The notes under the pieces were generated by a model. The model had not been told where the DNA came from. It saw nothing but the letters and a program-made list of their open reading frames with translations, and ran no database searches. A stretch of 64,000 nucleotides of DNA from Virgisporangium ochraceum (GTDB lineage: Bacteria > Actinomycetota > Actinomycetes > Mycobacteriales > Micromonosporaceae). The position numbers and the translations under genes are program-made. The stretch is taken from assembly GCF_016863655.1 (NCBI RefSeq), contig NZ_BOPH01000038.1, forward strand, positions 42,696-106,695, in the 5' to 3' direction. Each line of letters opens with the position of its first letter. Position 1 is the stretch's first letter. Shown here in pieces: positions 39,711-49,099 of this stretch.

Positions 39711-41294
39711 TCACAGCCGGAAGCGGCTCACCTGGCCGCGGAGCTCGTCGGCCAGCGACGACAGCTGGGTGACCGCGTCCTGCGAGGTCGCGGCGTCGCC
39801 GGAGCTCGACCGGGCCGACCCCGCGATCGCGGAGATCGTCTCCGAGATCTCGCCGCTCCGGGTGACCGCCTCGTGGATGTTGCGGTTCATCTCCGACGTC
39901 GTGGCGCTCTGCTCCTCGACGGCGGCGGCGATGAGCGTCTGGAACTCGTTGATCCGCTCGATCACGGCGGTCATCTCGCCGATCGCGGTGACCGCGCCGC
40001 TCGTGCCGTCCTGGATCGAGGTGACCCGGCGGGCGATCTCCTCGGTGGCCCGCGCGGTCTCCTGTGCGAGGTCCTTGACCTCGGACGCGACGACGGCGAA
40101 GCCCTTGCCGGCGTCGCCGGCGCGCGCGGCCTCGATCGTCGCGTTGAGCGCGAGCAGGTTGGTCTGCTCGGCGATCGTGGTGATCAGCTTGACCACCGAG
40201 CTGATCTCGCCCGACGACTCGCCCAGCTCCATCATGATCGCGTTGGCCCGGCTGGCCATCGAGACGGCCTCGTTGACCACGCGCACGGCCTCGGCGGCGT
40301 TGCGGGAGATCTCCTCGATCGAGGTGCCCATCTGGGTGCCGCCGGCCGCGGTGGTGCTGATGTTGCGGTTGATCGCGTCGGCGGCCTCGGCGGCGGCGGC
40401 CGCGCGGTCGCTGACCTCGCGGGAGGACGACGCGATGCGCTGCGTCGAGCCGGCCATGTCGGTCGCCGAGCGCGACACGGTGCCCGCCGACCCGGTCACC
40501 GCGCCGAGCGTGCCGCGCACGCTGTCGATCGCCGTGTTCAGCGCGCGGGCCATCACGCCCATCTCGTCGGCGCCGGACGCGTCGGCGGTGCGGGTCAGGT
40601 CGCCGGCGGCCAGACCGTCGAGCACGCCCGACACCTCGCGCAGCGGACGCAGCACCCCGCGGGCGATGAGCCAGCCGGTCACGGCGAACAACGCGCCGGC
40701 GACGAGCGCGGTGAGCAGCAGCAGGCGTTCGGTGCTGCGGCGCTGGTCGCCGACGGCGCCGGCCAGGTCGGCGGCGTACGCCTCCAGCGCGTCGCCGACC
40801 GCCGGCAACTGCTCCTCGACCTCCGTGAACGACGTGGAGAACTCGGCGTAGCCGGCGCCGCCGCTGCCCACCACGGACGCGGCGCGCTCCAGGTAGGTGT
40901 CGACCACCGGCCGCACGGCGGCGGTCGCGGCCCGCACCGGTGCCGGCGACGGCGGGCTGGCCAGGGCGGTCAGCTTGTCGCGCATGGCCGCGGAGTGCTC
41001 CTCGAGGTCGCGGTTGACCTCGGCGATCTCGGCCTGGTCGGGTGTCGCGGACCGCGCGGCGAGCAGGGCGCGCAGGACGTCGCCGCGGATCGCGTCGTGG
41101 GCCATGTCGGCTTCGAGGGCCTCGCGGGTGAGCGTCGCGGAGACCGAGAGCCGGTCGGCGTCGCTCTCGTTGCGGATCTGCGCGACCATGCCGACCGCGG
41201 CGCTGACCCCGATGCCGGTGATCGCGATGGCGCTCAGGAGCATGATCTTGGTACCGAACCCGCGGTTACGCAGCCAGGACTCGATGATCCGCAT
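39711..41294 (-). CDS. methyl-accepting chemotaxis protein
   Basis: A 527-residue transducer: helix 1 at about 14-36, an extracytoplasmic four-helix sensor of about 150 residues, helix 2 at about 190-212 (LLLLTALVAGALFAVTGWLI), HAMP, and a signalling domain with the hairpin tip ITTIAEQTNLLALNATIEAA and RAGDAGKGFAVVASEVKDLA. The tip is complete, so it should bind CheA/CheW. It suggests motility or a chemosensory pathway in this actinomycete. ATG 41294 is preceded by a GGGGGTGG stretch. Divergent from rocD. Confidence 0.85.
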   Translation of the reverse strand: MRIIESWLRNRGFGTKIMLLSAIAITGIGVSAAVGMVAQIRNESDADRLSVSATLTREALEADMAHDAIRGDVLRALLAARSATPDQAEIAEVNRDLEEHSAAMRDKLTALASPPSPAPVRAATAAVRPVVDTYLERAASVVGSGGAGYAEFSTSFTEVEEQLPAVGDALEAYAADLAGAVGDQRRSTERLLLLTALVAGALFAVTGWLIARGVLRPLREVSGVLDGLAAGDLTRTADASGADEMGVMARALNTAIDSVRGTLGAVTGSAGTVSRSATDMAGSTQRIASSSREVSDRAAAAAEAADAINRNISTTAAGGTQMGTSIEEISRNAAEAVRVVNEAVSMASRANAIMMELGESSGEISSVVKLITTIAEQTNLLALNATIEAARAGDAGKGFAVVASEVKDLAQETARATEEIARRVTSIQDGTSGAVTAIGEMTAVIERINEFQTLIAAAVEEQSATTSEMNRNIHEAVTRSGEISETISAIAGSARSSSGDAATSQDAVTQLSSLADELRGQVSRFRL

Positions 41295-41445
41295 GGTCGA
41301 CACCACCCCCGTAGTGGCAACGTACGGAGCGCCGGCGCCCGAGCGAGCCGGATCGCGGCGGCCACGCAACGAATCGCCGTTCCACAGGGTCCGCACGCAA
41401 CGAAACACCCCTTCTACGTGCGGCCCGACAATGGATGATTGGCCG

Positions 41446-42663
41446 ATGACGGCGGTCCACCATGATCTGACCACGCCCGCGCTGAACGAGGCCGAGCGGT
41501 ACACCGCGCACAACTACCACCCGTTGCCGGTGGTGGCCGCGGCCGCCGAGGGCGCCTGGGTCACCGACGTCGACGGCCGGCGCTACCTCGACTGCCTCGC
41601 CGGGTACTCGGCGCTGAACTTCGGGCACCGGCACCCCGACATCGTCGGCGCCGCCCGCGACCAGCTCGACCGCGTCACGCTCACCAGCCGCGCGTTCCTG
41701 CACGACCAGTTCGGCCCGTTCTGCCACGAGCTGGCCGACCTGTGTCGCACCGACCTCACGCTGCCGATGAACAGCGGCGCCGAGGCGGTCGAGACCGCGA
41801 TCAAGGTCGCGCGCAAGTGGGGTTACAAGGTCAAGGGCGTACCGGACGGGCGCGCGACGATCGTGGTGGCCGAGAACAACTTCCACGGCCGCACCACGAC
41901 GATCATCAGCTTCTCCACCGATCCCGAGGCGCGGGCCGACTACGGCCCCTACACGCCCGGCTTCCGCACCGTGCCCTACGGCGACCTCGACGCGCTGACC
42001 GCGGCCATCGACGACACCACCGTCGCCGTGCTGCTGGAGCCGATCCAGGGCGAGGCCGGTGTGCTGGTCCCGCCGCCCGGGTACCTGCCGGCGGTCCGGG
42101 CCCTGTGCACCGAGCGCGACGTGCTGTTCGTCGCCGACGAGATCCAGTCCGGTCTCGGCCGCACCGGTGAGACGTTCGCCTGCGACCACGAGGGCGTCGT
42201 GCCCGACCTGTTCGTGCTCGGCAAGGCCCTCGGCGGCGGCGTGGTGCCGGTCTCGGCCGTCGTCGGCCGGCGTGACGTGCTCGGCGTGCTGCGCCCCGGC
42301 GAGCACGGGTCGACGTTCGGCGGCAACCCGCTGGCATGTGCCGTCGGGCGCGCCGTGATCGGCCTGCTGGCCACCGGCGAGTACCAGCGCCGGGCCCGCG
42401 ACCTCGGCGAGGTGCTGCACGGGCGGCTGGGCGGGCTGGTCGGTCACGGTCTCACCGCCGTGCGCGGCCGCGGCCTGTGGGCGGGCATCGACATCGACCC
42501 CGCGCTGATGACCGGTCGCGAGGCCTGCACCCGGCTCGCCACCCATGGCGTGCTTGCCAAGGACACCCATGGCTCGACGCTGCGGCTCGCGCCACCGCTC
42601 GTGGTGACCGAGGACGAGATCCACATGGTGGTCGACCGGCTCGCCGAGGTGTTGCGGGGCTAA
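41446..42663 (+). CDS. rocD: ornithine aminotransferase
   Basis: A 405-residue class III PLP transaminase: AERYTAHNYHPLPVVAAAAE, NSGAEAVETAIKVARKWGY, EPIQGEAGV, VADEIQSGLGRTG and the PLP lysine in VLGKALGGGVVPVSAV. The NYHPLP opening and KWGYKVKG stretch are typical of ornithine-oxo-acid aminotransferase, which forms glutamate semialdehyde in arginine/ornithine use. ATG 41431 is an alternative start 15 nt upstream. It is 13 nt from galT, an unusual pairing. Confidence 0.85.
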   Translation: MTAVHHDLTTPALNEAERYTAHNYHPLPVVAAAAEGAWVTDVDGRRYLDCLAGYSALNFGHRHPDIVGAARDQLDRVTLTSRAFLHDQFGPFCHELADLCRTDLTLPMNSGAEAVETAIKVARKWGYKVKGVPDGRATIVVAENNFHGRTTTIISFSTDPEARADYGPYTPGFRTVPYGDLDALTAAIDDTTVAVLLEPIQGEAGVLVPPPGYLPAVRALCTERDVLFVADEIQSGLGRTGETFACDHEGVVPDLFVLGKALGGGVVPVSAVVGRRDVLGVLRPGEHGSTFGGNPLACAVGRAVIGLLATGEYQRRARDLGEVLHGRLGGLVGHGLTAVRGRGLWAGIDIDPALMTGREACTRLATHGVLAKDTHGSTLRLAPPLVVTEDEIHMVVDRLAEVLRG

Positions 42664-42676
42664 TAGGGTCTACGGC

Positions 42677-43747
42677 GTGCCAGTACACCGCACCGCCGTC
42701 ACCCTCGCCGACGGTCGGGAGCTCATCTACTTCGACGAGTCTCCGGGCCTCGACCGGAGCACGCCCGACAAGCGCGACCTGCCGCCCCCGCCGCCCGCGT
42801 CCGAGCTGCGCTACGACCCGCTGCTCGACGACTGGGTGGCGGTGGCCGCGCACCGGCAGACCCGCACGTTCCTGCCGCCGACCACCGAGTGTCCACTGTG
42901 TCCGTCCACTCCGGACTTCTCCAGTGAGATCCCGGCTGCCGACTACGACGTGGTGGTGTTCGAGAACCGGTTCCCGTCGTTCAGTTCCCGGGTCGCGGGC
43001 GTCGGCGGCACGTCGCTGACCCCGGTGACGCCCACCCGCCCCGGCGCCGGCAGGTGCGAGGTGGTCTGCTTCACCAGCGACCACAACGGTTCCTTCGCCG
43101 GCCTGTCGCCGGCGCGGGTGCGTACCGTGGTCGACGCCTGGGCCGACCGTACCGCCGCGTTGAACGAGCTGCCCGAGGTGGAGCAGGTGTTCTGCTTCGA
43201 GAACCGGGGCGAGGAGATCGGCGTCACGCTGCACCACCCGCACGGGCAGATCTACGCCTACCCGTACCTGCCGCAGCGCACCCGCCAGCATCTGGCCAAC
43301 GCCACACCGACGCTGTTCGCCGACATCCTGTCCGCCGAACGCGGCGGTCCGCGCGTGGTCGCGTCCAACGAGCATTGGACCGCGTTCGTGCCGGCCTTCG
43401 CGCGGTGGCCCTACGAAGTCCACGTGTACCCGCACCGACAGGTGCCCGACATCCCCGCGCTCGACGACGCCGAGCGCGACGCGTTCGGTCCGGTCTACCT
43501 GGAGGTGCTGCGCCGCCTCGACGGGCTGTTCGGGGTCTCGATGCCGTACATCGCGGCCTGGTACCAGGCGCCCACCCGCACCGGCCGCGACGTCTACCGG
43601 CTGCACCTGCAGGTGACGAGCAACCGCCGCGCGCCGGGCCGGCTCAAGTACCTGGCCGGGTCGGAGGCTGCGATGGGTGCGTGGGTCAACGACGTCCCGC
43701 CGGAGCGGGCGGCCGAGCAGTTGCGGGAGGCGAAGTGGCTGCCGTAG
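42677..43747 (+). CDS. galT: galactose-1-phosphate uridylyltransferase
   Basis: A 356-residue enzyme with the catalytic HHPHGQIYAYPYLPQ (active His in HPHGQ), VFENRFPSFSS and FARWPYEVHVYPHR, the standard GalT signatures, and a CPLCPS zinc-site motif near residue 75. It transfers UMP between UDP-glucose and galactose-1-phosphate in the Leloir pathway. It starts at GTG 13 nt after rocD and is followed by galK after 55 nt; no galE is adjacent. Confidence 0.9.
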   Translation: MPVHRTAVTLADGRELIYFDESPGLDRSTPDKRDLPPPPPASELRYDPLLDDWVAVAAHRQTRTFLPPTTECPLCPSTPDFSSEIPAADYDVVVFENRFPSFSSRVAGVGGTSLTPVTPTRPGAGRCEVVCFTSDHNGSFAGLSPARVRTVVDAWADRTAALNELPEVEQVFCFENRGEEIGVTLHHPHGQIYAYPYLPQRTRQHLANATPTLFADILSAERGGPRVVASNEHWTAFVPAFARWPYEVHVYPHRQVPDIPALDDAERDAFGPVYLEVLRRLDGLFGVSMPYIAAWYQAPTRTGRDVYRLHLQVTSNRRAPGRLKYLAGSEAAMGAWVNDVPPERAAEQLREAKWLP

Positions 43748-43802
43748 CGCAGCGAAGGCGGCCACTTCGCGGTCATTTGCGGGTTTTCGGAATAGGAGAG
43801 CT

Positions 43803-44930
43803 GTGAAGGAGTTCCACGAGCGGTTCGGGATGGAGCCGGCCGGCGTGTGGAGCGCGCCCGGACGGGTCAACCTGATCGGCGAGCACACCGACTACAACGA
43901 CGGCTTCGTGCTGCCGTTCGCGATCCCGATGCGCACCACGGTGGCCGCCCGGCCGGCCGACGGTCCATTCTGGACGGTCTACTCCCGCGAGACCGGCGAA
44001 ACCGTCGTCATCTCCGAAGCCGACCTGCGACCCGGTGCCGTAAACGGCTGGGCGGCGTACGTGGCCGGCGTGCCGTGGGCGCTGCGCGCAGCCGGTCACC
44101 GCCCGCCGTTCCTCGACCTGGCGATCACGTCCGACGTGCCGCTGGGCGCGGGCCTGTCGTCGTCGGCGGCGCTCACGTGCGCGGTGCTCGCCGCGCTCGT
44201 CGACCTCGGCGGGCTCGACCTGTCGCGCGACGACTGGCCGGCGGTCGCGCAGCGGGCCGAGAACAGCTACGTCGGCGCGCCGACCGGCATCATGGACCAG
44301 TCCGCGTCGACGCTGTGCCGCCCCGGCCACGCGATGTTCCTCGACTGCCGCAGCGGCGACCGCGAGCACGTCCCGTTCGCGCTGGCCGAGCACGACCTGG
44401 CGATGCTCGTCATCGACTCCCGCGCCCCGCACTCCCACGCCGACGGCGAGTACGCCGCGCGGCGGGCGTCGTGCGAGTCGGCGGCGCAGACCCTCGGCCT
44501 GCGGGCCCTGCGCGACCTCGCGGCGGAGGACCTGCCGGCCGCGTGCGGGCGGCTCGACGAGGTGACCGCGCGGCGGGTGCGGCACGTGGTCACCGAGAAC
44601 GCGCGCGTGCTGGAGACGGTCGAGAAGCTGCGGGGCGGCTCGGTGACGGGCATCGGTCCGCTGCTGACCGCGTCCCACGCCTCGATGCGCGACGACTACG
44701 AGATCACCGTCCCCGAGATCGACACGGCGGTGGAGACGGCGCTGGCCGCCGGCGCCTACGGCGCCCGCATGACCGGCGGCGGCTTCGGCGGCTGCGTGCT
44801 GGCCCTGGTCGACGCCGACGCCGCGGAGCGCGTCGCCGACGCGGTGACGGCGGCCTTCGCGGAGCGCGGCTTCACGGCACCGACCTGGTTCCGCGCTGTC
44901 GCGGCCGGCGGCGCCACCCGCGAGGCCTGA
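43803..44930 (+). CDS. galK: galactokinase
   Basis: A 375-residue GHMP kinase with the galactokinase signature GRVNLIGEHTDYNDGFVLP, the ATP loop PLGAGLSSSAAL and the C-terminal motif ARMTGGGFGGCVLAL. It phosphorylates galactose in the first Leloir step. GGAGAG stands 5 nt before GTG 43803. It ends 12 nt before a long palindrome that separates it from the convergent helD. Confidence 0.9.
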   Translation: MKEFHERFGMEPAGVWSAPGRVNLIGEHTDYNDGFVLPFAIPMRTTVAARPADGPFWTVYSRETGETVVISEADLRPGAVNGWAAYVAGVPWALRAAGHRPPFLDLAITSDVPLGAGLSSSAALTCAVLAALVDLGGLDLSRDDWPAVAQRAENSYVGAPTGIMDQSASTLCRPGHAMFLDCRSGDREHVPFALAEHDLAMLVIDSRAPHSHADGEYAARRASCESAAQTLGLRALRDLAAEDLPAACGRLDEVTARRVRHVVTENARVLETVEKLRGGSVTGIGPLLTASHASMRDDYEITVPEIDTAVETALAAGAYGARMTGGGFGGCVLALVDADAAERVADAVTAAFAERGFTAPTWFRAVAAGGATREA

Positions 44931-44942
44931 GCCCGGCTCGAG

Positions 44943-45007
44943 ATAAACGACGCTCTATCCAGTGCGGCCGCAGCGGCCACACCTGCACTGGATAGAGCGT
45001 CGTTTAT
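44943..45007. terminator. long-arm palindrome between galK and helD
   Basis: Perfect 23-bp arms beginning ATAAACGACGCTCTATCCAG (44943-44965) and its complement (44985-45007) enclose a 19-nt loop that itself contains GGCCGC-A-GCGGCC. The right arm includes the helD TAA stop (45004-45006). Placement between convergent genes suggests a bidirectional terminator; no similar arm was noticed elsewhere in the window. Confidence 0.7.
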
Positions 45008-47202
45008 GAAACGGGGAGCCAGCGGGCGTCGGTCGCCACGGTGGTGAGCCGTTGCGTGGCGCGGGAGAGGGCCACGTACAGCGTGCGCACGCCGTTCGCG
45101 CCCTCGGCCGCCAGCGCGCCGGGCTCGACGACGACCACGCCGTCGTACTCCATGCCCTTGGCGTCGAGGCCCGTGACCACCTGCAGCCGGGGCTCGGCAA
45201 CCTCGGTGAGCCAGCCCGCCACCCCGTCGCGGGTGGCGGTCGTCGCGATGACACCGACCGTGCCCTCCACCGCGGCGAGCACCTCCCGCACCGCCGACAG
45301 CACCGCCGGGCGCAGCTCGGAAACGGTGAGATGCGTCGGCGGAACCCCGGCCCGGCGTACCGCCGTCGGCAGCGAGATCCCCGGCTCGGCCCGGCGGATC
45401 ACCCGGGCGGCCACGTCGAAGATCTCGGCGGCGTTGCGGTAGTTGGTGGTCAGCTCGAAGTCGCGGCGGCGCTTGCCGACGGCCTCGGTCATCGCCCGGT
45501 TGGCCTCGGCCTGGTCGGGCCAGGCGGCCTGGGCGGGATCGCCGACGACCGTCCACGACGCGAACTCGCCGCGCCGGCCGACCATGCGCCACTGCATCGG
45601 CGACACGTCCTGCGCCTCGTCGACGACGATGTGGGCGTACTCGCGGTAGTCCAGGGGGCGCTCGGTCGCGGCCCGCCGCGCCGCCGCCTCGCGTTCGAAA
45701 CGGGTGGACAGCTCGTGAACGCCCTCGGCGACCTGGAACGGGTCGCGCTTGACCTTGCGGACCGGCGGCTCGCCGAGCAGCTCGTTCAGCTCGTCGAGCA
45801 GGGCCACGTCGGCGACGTGGAGGTCGTCGGGGTCGAAGGTGGCGAAGCCGCGCACCAGCACCCCGATCTGCTGCGTGGAGTAGATGCCCTCGGCGTAGCG
45901 GCGCAGCCGCGCCCCGTCGCGGAACCAGGACAGCACGTCGACCGGCCGCAGCCGGGGCCACCACTGGCTCATGAACGTGCGGAACTCGGGCCGCTCCGCG
46001 ATCTCCTGCGCGAACTCCTCGCGCTTGGGCCGGGCGGCCTTGCTGAACAGCTGTTCCGTCTGGCGCCACAGCGCGTCGAGCACCAGACCGGCGGCCTTCG
46101 GGCGCACGGCGTTACGCTTCGCGCCGCTGTTGAGCAGGTCGCGGCGCACGTCGGTGAGCGCACGCCCGTCCAGTTGAAGAAGTTGCCCCTTGTACAGAAC
46201 ACGGATACGGGACGGGGCGTCGGGCGCGTTGTCGCGGGCGGCGCGCGCGAGCACCCGCGCCATGCGGACCGACCCCTTCGCCACCGCGAGTTCGGGCGGG
46301 TCGTGCCGCTCGGCGACGTACCCCGGCACGAGCTGGCCGAGCGACCGCAGCGTCACCGCGTCCTCGCCCAGCGACGGCAGCACCCGCGCGACGTACCCGA
46401 CGAACACCTCCGACGGCCCGACCACCAGCACCCCGCCGGACTCGAACCGGTTCCGGTCGTTGTAGAGGAGATAGGCGGCGCGGTGCAGGGCCACGGCCGT
46501 CTTGCCGGTGCCGGGTCCGCCGCGCACGACCGTCACACCGGACGCGGGGGAGCGGATCGCGTCGTCCTGCTCCTTCTGGATCGTGGCGACGATGTCGCGC
46601 ATGCCGGTACCGGTGGCCCGGGTGAGCGCGGCCAGGAGCGCGCCGTCGCCGATGACCGCCATCTCCGCGGGCGCGGCCTCCGGGTCGAGCAGGTCGTCCT
46701 CGACGCCCACGACCTGCTCGCCGCTGCTGCGGATGGTGCGCCGGCGCACCACGTCCATGCGGTCGGTGGGGGTCGCCCGGTAGAACGGGGCCGCCGCCGG
46801 CGCGCGCCAGTCGACGACCAGCGGCTCGTACTTCTCGTCGCGCAGCCCGAGCCGGCCGATGTAGCGGACCTCGCCGTCGGGCACCGCCGGCTCCACCGGC
46901 GCGGAGGCCGGGCCGTCGTCGGGCGGTCGGGCGTTGGGACCCATGTCGAGCCGGCCGAACACCAGCCCCTCGTACTCGGCGTCGAGGGCGAGCCGGCGCC
47001 GGGCGGCGTGGTAGACCATCGCGTCACGCTCGACGAGCGCGCCGAAGTTGCCGACCTTCGCGATGTTGAAGCCGGCCTTCTCCGACTCGGCCGCGGACTT
47101 CCGCAGGTCGGCCAGCCGGCTGTAGACCCGGTCGACGTACCGCTGCTCGGCGGCGAGCTCGGCGGCCGTCTCGTCGGCGGCCGTGGTGGGCTCGGTTGAC
47201 AA
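45004..47202 (-). CDS. helD: HelD-like RNA polymerase recycling ATPase / UvrD-type helicase
   Basis: A 732-residue superfamily 1 protein: N-terminal coiled coil (about 15-70), Walker A GGPGTGKTAVALH near 240, Walker B VDEAQDVSPMQW, TTNYRNAAEIF and the late LYVALSRATQRL. The N-terminal arm, length and actinobacterial type fit HelD, which removes stalled RNA polymerase from DNA. Linked to rifamycin tolerance in other actinobacteria. It is the second gene after dedA in the same direction by 12 nt, so a shared transcript is likely. Confidence 0.85.
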   Translation of the reverse strand: MSTEPTTAADETAAELAAEQRYVDRVYSRLADLRKSAAESEKAGFNIAKVGNFGALVERDAMVYHAARRRLALDAEYEGLVFGRLDMGPNARPPDDGPASAPVEPAVPDGEVRYIGRLGLRDEKYEPLVVDWRAPAAAPFYRATPTDRMDVVRRRTIRSSGEQVVGVEDDLLDPEAAPAEMAVIGDGALLAALTRATGTGMRDIVATIQKEQDDAIRSPASGVTVVRGGPGTGKTAVALHRAAYLLYNDRNRFESGGVLVVGPSEVFVGYVARVLPSLGEDAVTLRSLGQLVPGYVAERHDPPELAVAKGSVRMARVLARAARDNAPDAPSRIRVLYKGQLLQLDGRALTDVRRDLLNSGAKRNAVRPKAAGLVLDALWRQTEQLFSKAARPKREEFAQEIAERPEFRTFMSQWWPRLRPVDVLSWFRDGARLRRYAEGIYSTQQIGVLVRGFATFDPDDLHVADVALLDELNELLGEPPVRKVKRDPFQVAEGVHELSTRFEREAAARRAATERPLDYREYAHIVVDEAQDVSPMQWRMVGRRGEFASWTVVGDPAQAAWPDQAEANRAMTEAVGKRRRDFELTTNYRNAAEIFDVAARVIRRAEPGISLPTAVRRAGVPPTHLTVSELRPAVLSAVREVLAAVEGTVGVIATTATRDGVAGWLTEVAEPRLQVVTGLDAKGMEYDGVVVVEPGALAAEGANGVRTLYVALSRATQRLTTVATDARWLPVS

Positions 47203-47214
47203 TGGCTCTCCGGG

Positions 47215-47979
47215 TTACGCGGACGGCGGGTCGTCGTGGTGGTGGTGCAGCTTCTCGGCGGCCGCCGCCGTGGTGGCCGCCGCCACCGCCGCGGCCACGG
47301 TGCCCGCCTCGACGGTGCCCTCGGCCACCGTGTCGATCTCCGCCTCGTCGGCGGCGAGCTCGGCCTCGGTCTGCCTGGCGTGCTTCGCGGCCCGGCGCTT
47401 GAAGTACCAGGTGCTGCCGAAGCCCGCGAGCACCGCGAGGACCAGCGCGGCCCACGAGAAGTCCTTCAGGTACTCCTCGGCGACCTGCCCCACGTGGTAG
47501 ATCACGAACACCGTGCCGAACGCCCAGACGAGACCGCCGGCGGCGTTGGCGATGAGGAACTTGTGGTACGGCACCTTCAACGCGCCGGCCAGCGGACCGG
47601 CGAGGATCCGCAGCAGCGCGATGAACCGGCCGAAGAACACCGCCCACACGCCCCACTTGGCGAACGTGCGCTCGGCGCGGTCGAGGTGCGGTGGCCCGAG
47701 ATGCTTGGGGAACCGGCGGCCCAGCCTCTCCAGCAGCGGCCGGCCGCCCTTGCGCCCGATCGTGTAGCCGATCGAGTCGCCGATGATCGCGCCGATGGCG
47801 GCGGCCGAGGCCACGTACCAGGGGCTGATCGCACCGGTGGCGGCCATCAACGAGGCGGCGACGAGCGTGAGCTCACCCGGCAGCGGGATGCCCATGCTCT
47901 CGAGGCCGATGATCAGGCACACCACCCCGCCGACCGCGATTGGTGGCAGCGTGTGCAGCCAGCTCTCGATCCATCCCAT
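47215..47979 (-). CDS. DedA-family membrane protein
   Basis: A 254-residue protein with LESMGIPLPGELTL, AIIGDSIGYTIGRKGG and FFGRFIALLRILAGPLAGAL, the DedA/VTT signatures, and four or five hydrophobic segments. DedA proteins flip phospholipids or undecaprenyl phosphate and maintain membrane homeostasis. The C-terminal 70 residues are Ala/Glu-rich and end in KLHHHHDD, an extra tail of unknown function that could bind metal. First gene of a dedA-helD unit. Confidence 0.85.
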   Translation of the reverse strand: MGWIESWLHTLPPIAVGGVVCLIIGLESMGIPLPGELTLVAASLMAATGAISPWYVASAAAIGAIIGDSIGYTIGRKGGRPLLERLGRRFPKHLGPPHLDRAERTFAKWGVWAVFFGRFIALLRILAGPLAGALKVPYHKFLIANAAGGLVWAFGTVFVIYHVGQVAEEYLKDFSWAALVLAVLAGFGSTWYFKRRAAKHARQTEAELAADEAEIDTVAEGTVEAGTVAAAVAAATTAAAAEKLHHHHDDPPSA

Positions 47980-48100
47980 GGTGGGTCGTCACCTCCAAGG
48001 CAAAGACCGTACCCGCACAGGTCCACCCCGCCGGGCCCGTCGATCAAGGAACGATCGAAGACGCGACTAACCAGACTAGTCCACCCCGGTGGCGGGGCTG

Positions 48101-48991
48101 CTACCCGTTGGCCTCATCGACGAGGTCGCCCAGCGCCTCGGTGACGGCATCCGGACACTCGAGCGGCAGCATGTGCCCGCAGCTGTCGAAGACCTGCAGG
48201 CGGGCGTGGGGGAGCGCGGCCACGATGGCCTCGGTGCACTTGACCGGAGTGAGCCGGTCGCGGTTACCCACCAGCACGCGAACCGGAACACGCGCGAGCA
48301 GGCTCAGCGCGTCCAACCGGTTCATCTTCCCCACGGACGGCCGGAACCCGCCGATCGAGCCCAGCGACGCGCAGCTGATCATCGCGATGGTCAGGCGCAG
48401 CGTCTCCGACTCCACCCGGTCGCCGAAGACGAGCCAGCGCACGGCAGGCAGCAGCGCCGGCATCACCGCCCGGTGGACCCGCAGCGGGCCACCGAGAGCG
48501 AGCAGGGCCGCGCCGCGGGTCTCGAGCTCGCGGACGACCTTGCCCAGCCACGGCGCCAGGCCGTAGCTGAGGTGGGTGTGGCCCTCGGCGGTGGTCGACA
48601 CGAGCGCCACGCCGGCGACCTGGCGTTCGAAGACCTCCGGGTAGCGGTGCGCGAACTCCAGCATGGCCATGCCGCCCAGCGAGTGCCCGGCGAGGACGAC
48701 CCTGCCCTCGGGGACGCACTGGGTGACGACCGCGTGGATGTCGTCGGCCAGCCGGAAGAGGTTCGTGTCGCTGAGCTGCGACGATCCGGATCTGCCGTGG
48801 CCGCGCAGGTCGACGGCGAGCACCCTGGCCCGGTCCTTCAGCGCGGCGATCTGGCTCTGCCAGAGGCGGTGGTCGAGCGTCCAGCCGTGGAGGAGCACGA
48901 CAGTGAGGGGGCCTTCTCCGTACTCGGCCACGTGCAGCTCGACGCCGTCGGACGTGCGGACCCGGAGACCGGGGTGCACGGGAGCCGACAT
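48101..48991 (-). CDS. alpha/beta hydrolase
   Basis: A 296-residue hydrolase with LLHGWTLDHRLW (oxyanion), DLRGHGRSG, the nucleophile elbow AGHSLGGMAM, VLVGNRDRLTP (acid) and DSCGHMLPLE (His). Full catalytic set; substrate unknown. It is monocistronic, with a hairpin terminator upstream at 49050-49082 closing the neighbouring gene. It is not near the ole-like operon, so it is not proposed as the missing OleB, though distance does not exclude it. Confidence 0.85.
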   Translation of the reverse strand: MSAPVHPGLRVRTSDGVELHVAEYGEGPLTVVLLHGWTLDHRLWQSQIAALKDRARVLAVDLRGHGRSGSSQLSDTNLFRLADDIHAVVTQCVPEGRVVLAGHSLGGMAMLEFAHRYPEVFERQVAGVALVSTTAEGHTHLSYGLAPWLGKVVRELETRGAALLALGGPLRVHRAVMPALLPAVRWLVFGDRVESETLRLTIAMISCASLGSIGGFRPSVGKMNRLDALSLLARVPVRVLVGNRDRLTPVKCTEAIVAALPHARLQVFDSCGHMLPLECPDAVTEALGDLVDEANG

Positions 48992-49049
48992 GGAGCCACG
49001 ATACCCGTGGGTAGCTTGGGTGAAACACCCCTGAAATGCGACATGCCAA

Positions 49050-49082
49050 AGCCCTCCCGGTATGTATCCGCCCGGGAGGGCT
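49050..49082. terminator. hairpin terminator
   Basis: AGCCCTCCCGG (49050-49060) and CCGGGAGGGCT (49072-49082) form a perfect 11-bp stem with an 11-nt loop. It follows the minus-strand gene ending at 49100 and precedes the hydrolase start at 48991. Confidence 0.75.
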
Positions 49083-49099
49083 CTGTGGGTCGGTACGGC

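Noticed and set aside
45052..47199. 715-codon open frame antisense to helD
   Set aside because: Arg/His/Gly-rich, no recognisable motif; helD has all ATPase motifs on the other strand.
48101..48991. missing OleB of the lipid operon
   Set aside because: It is an alpha/beta hydrolase but lies 34 kb away with no shared context; the link would be guesswork.
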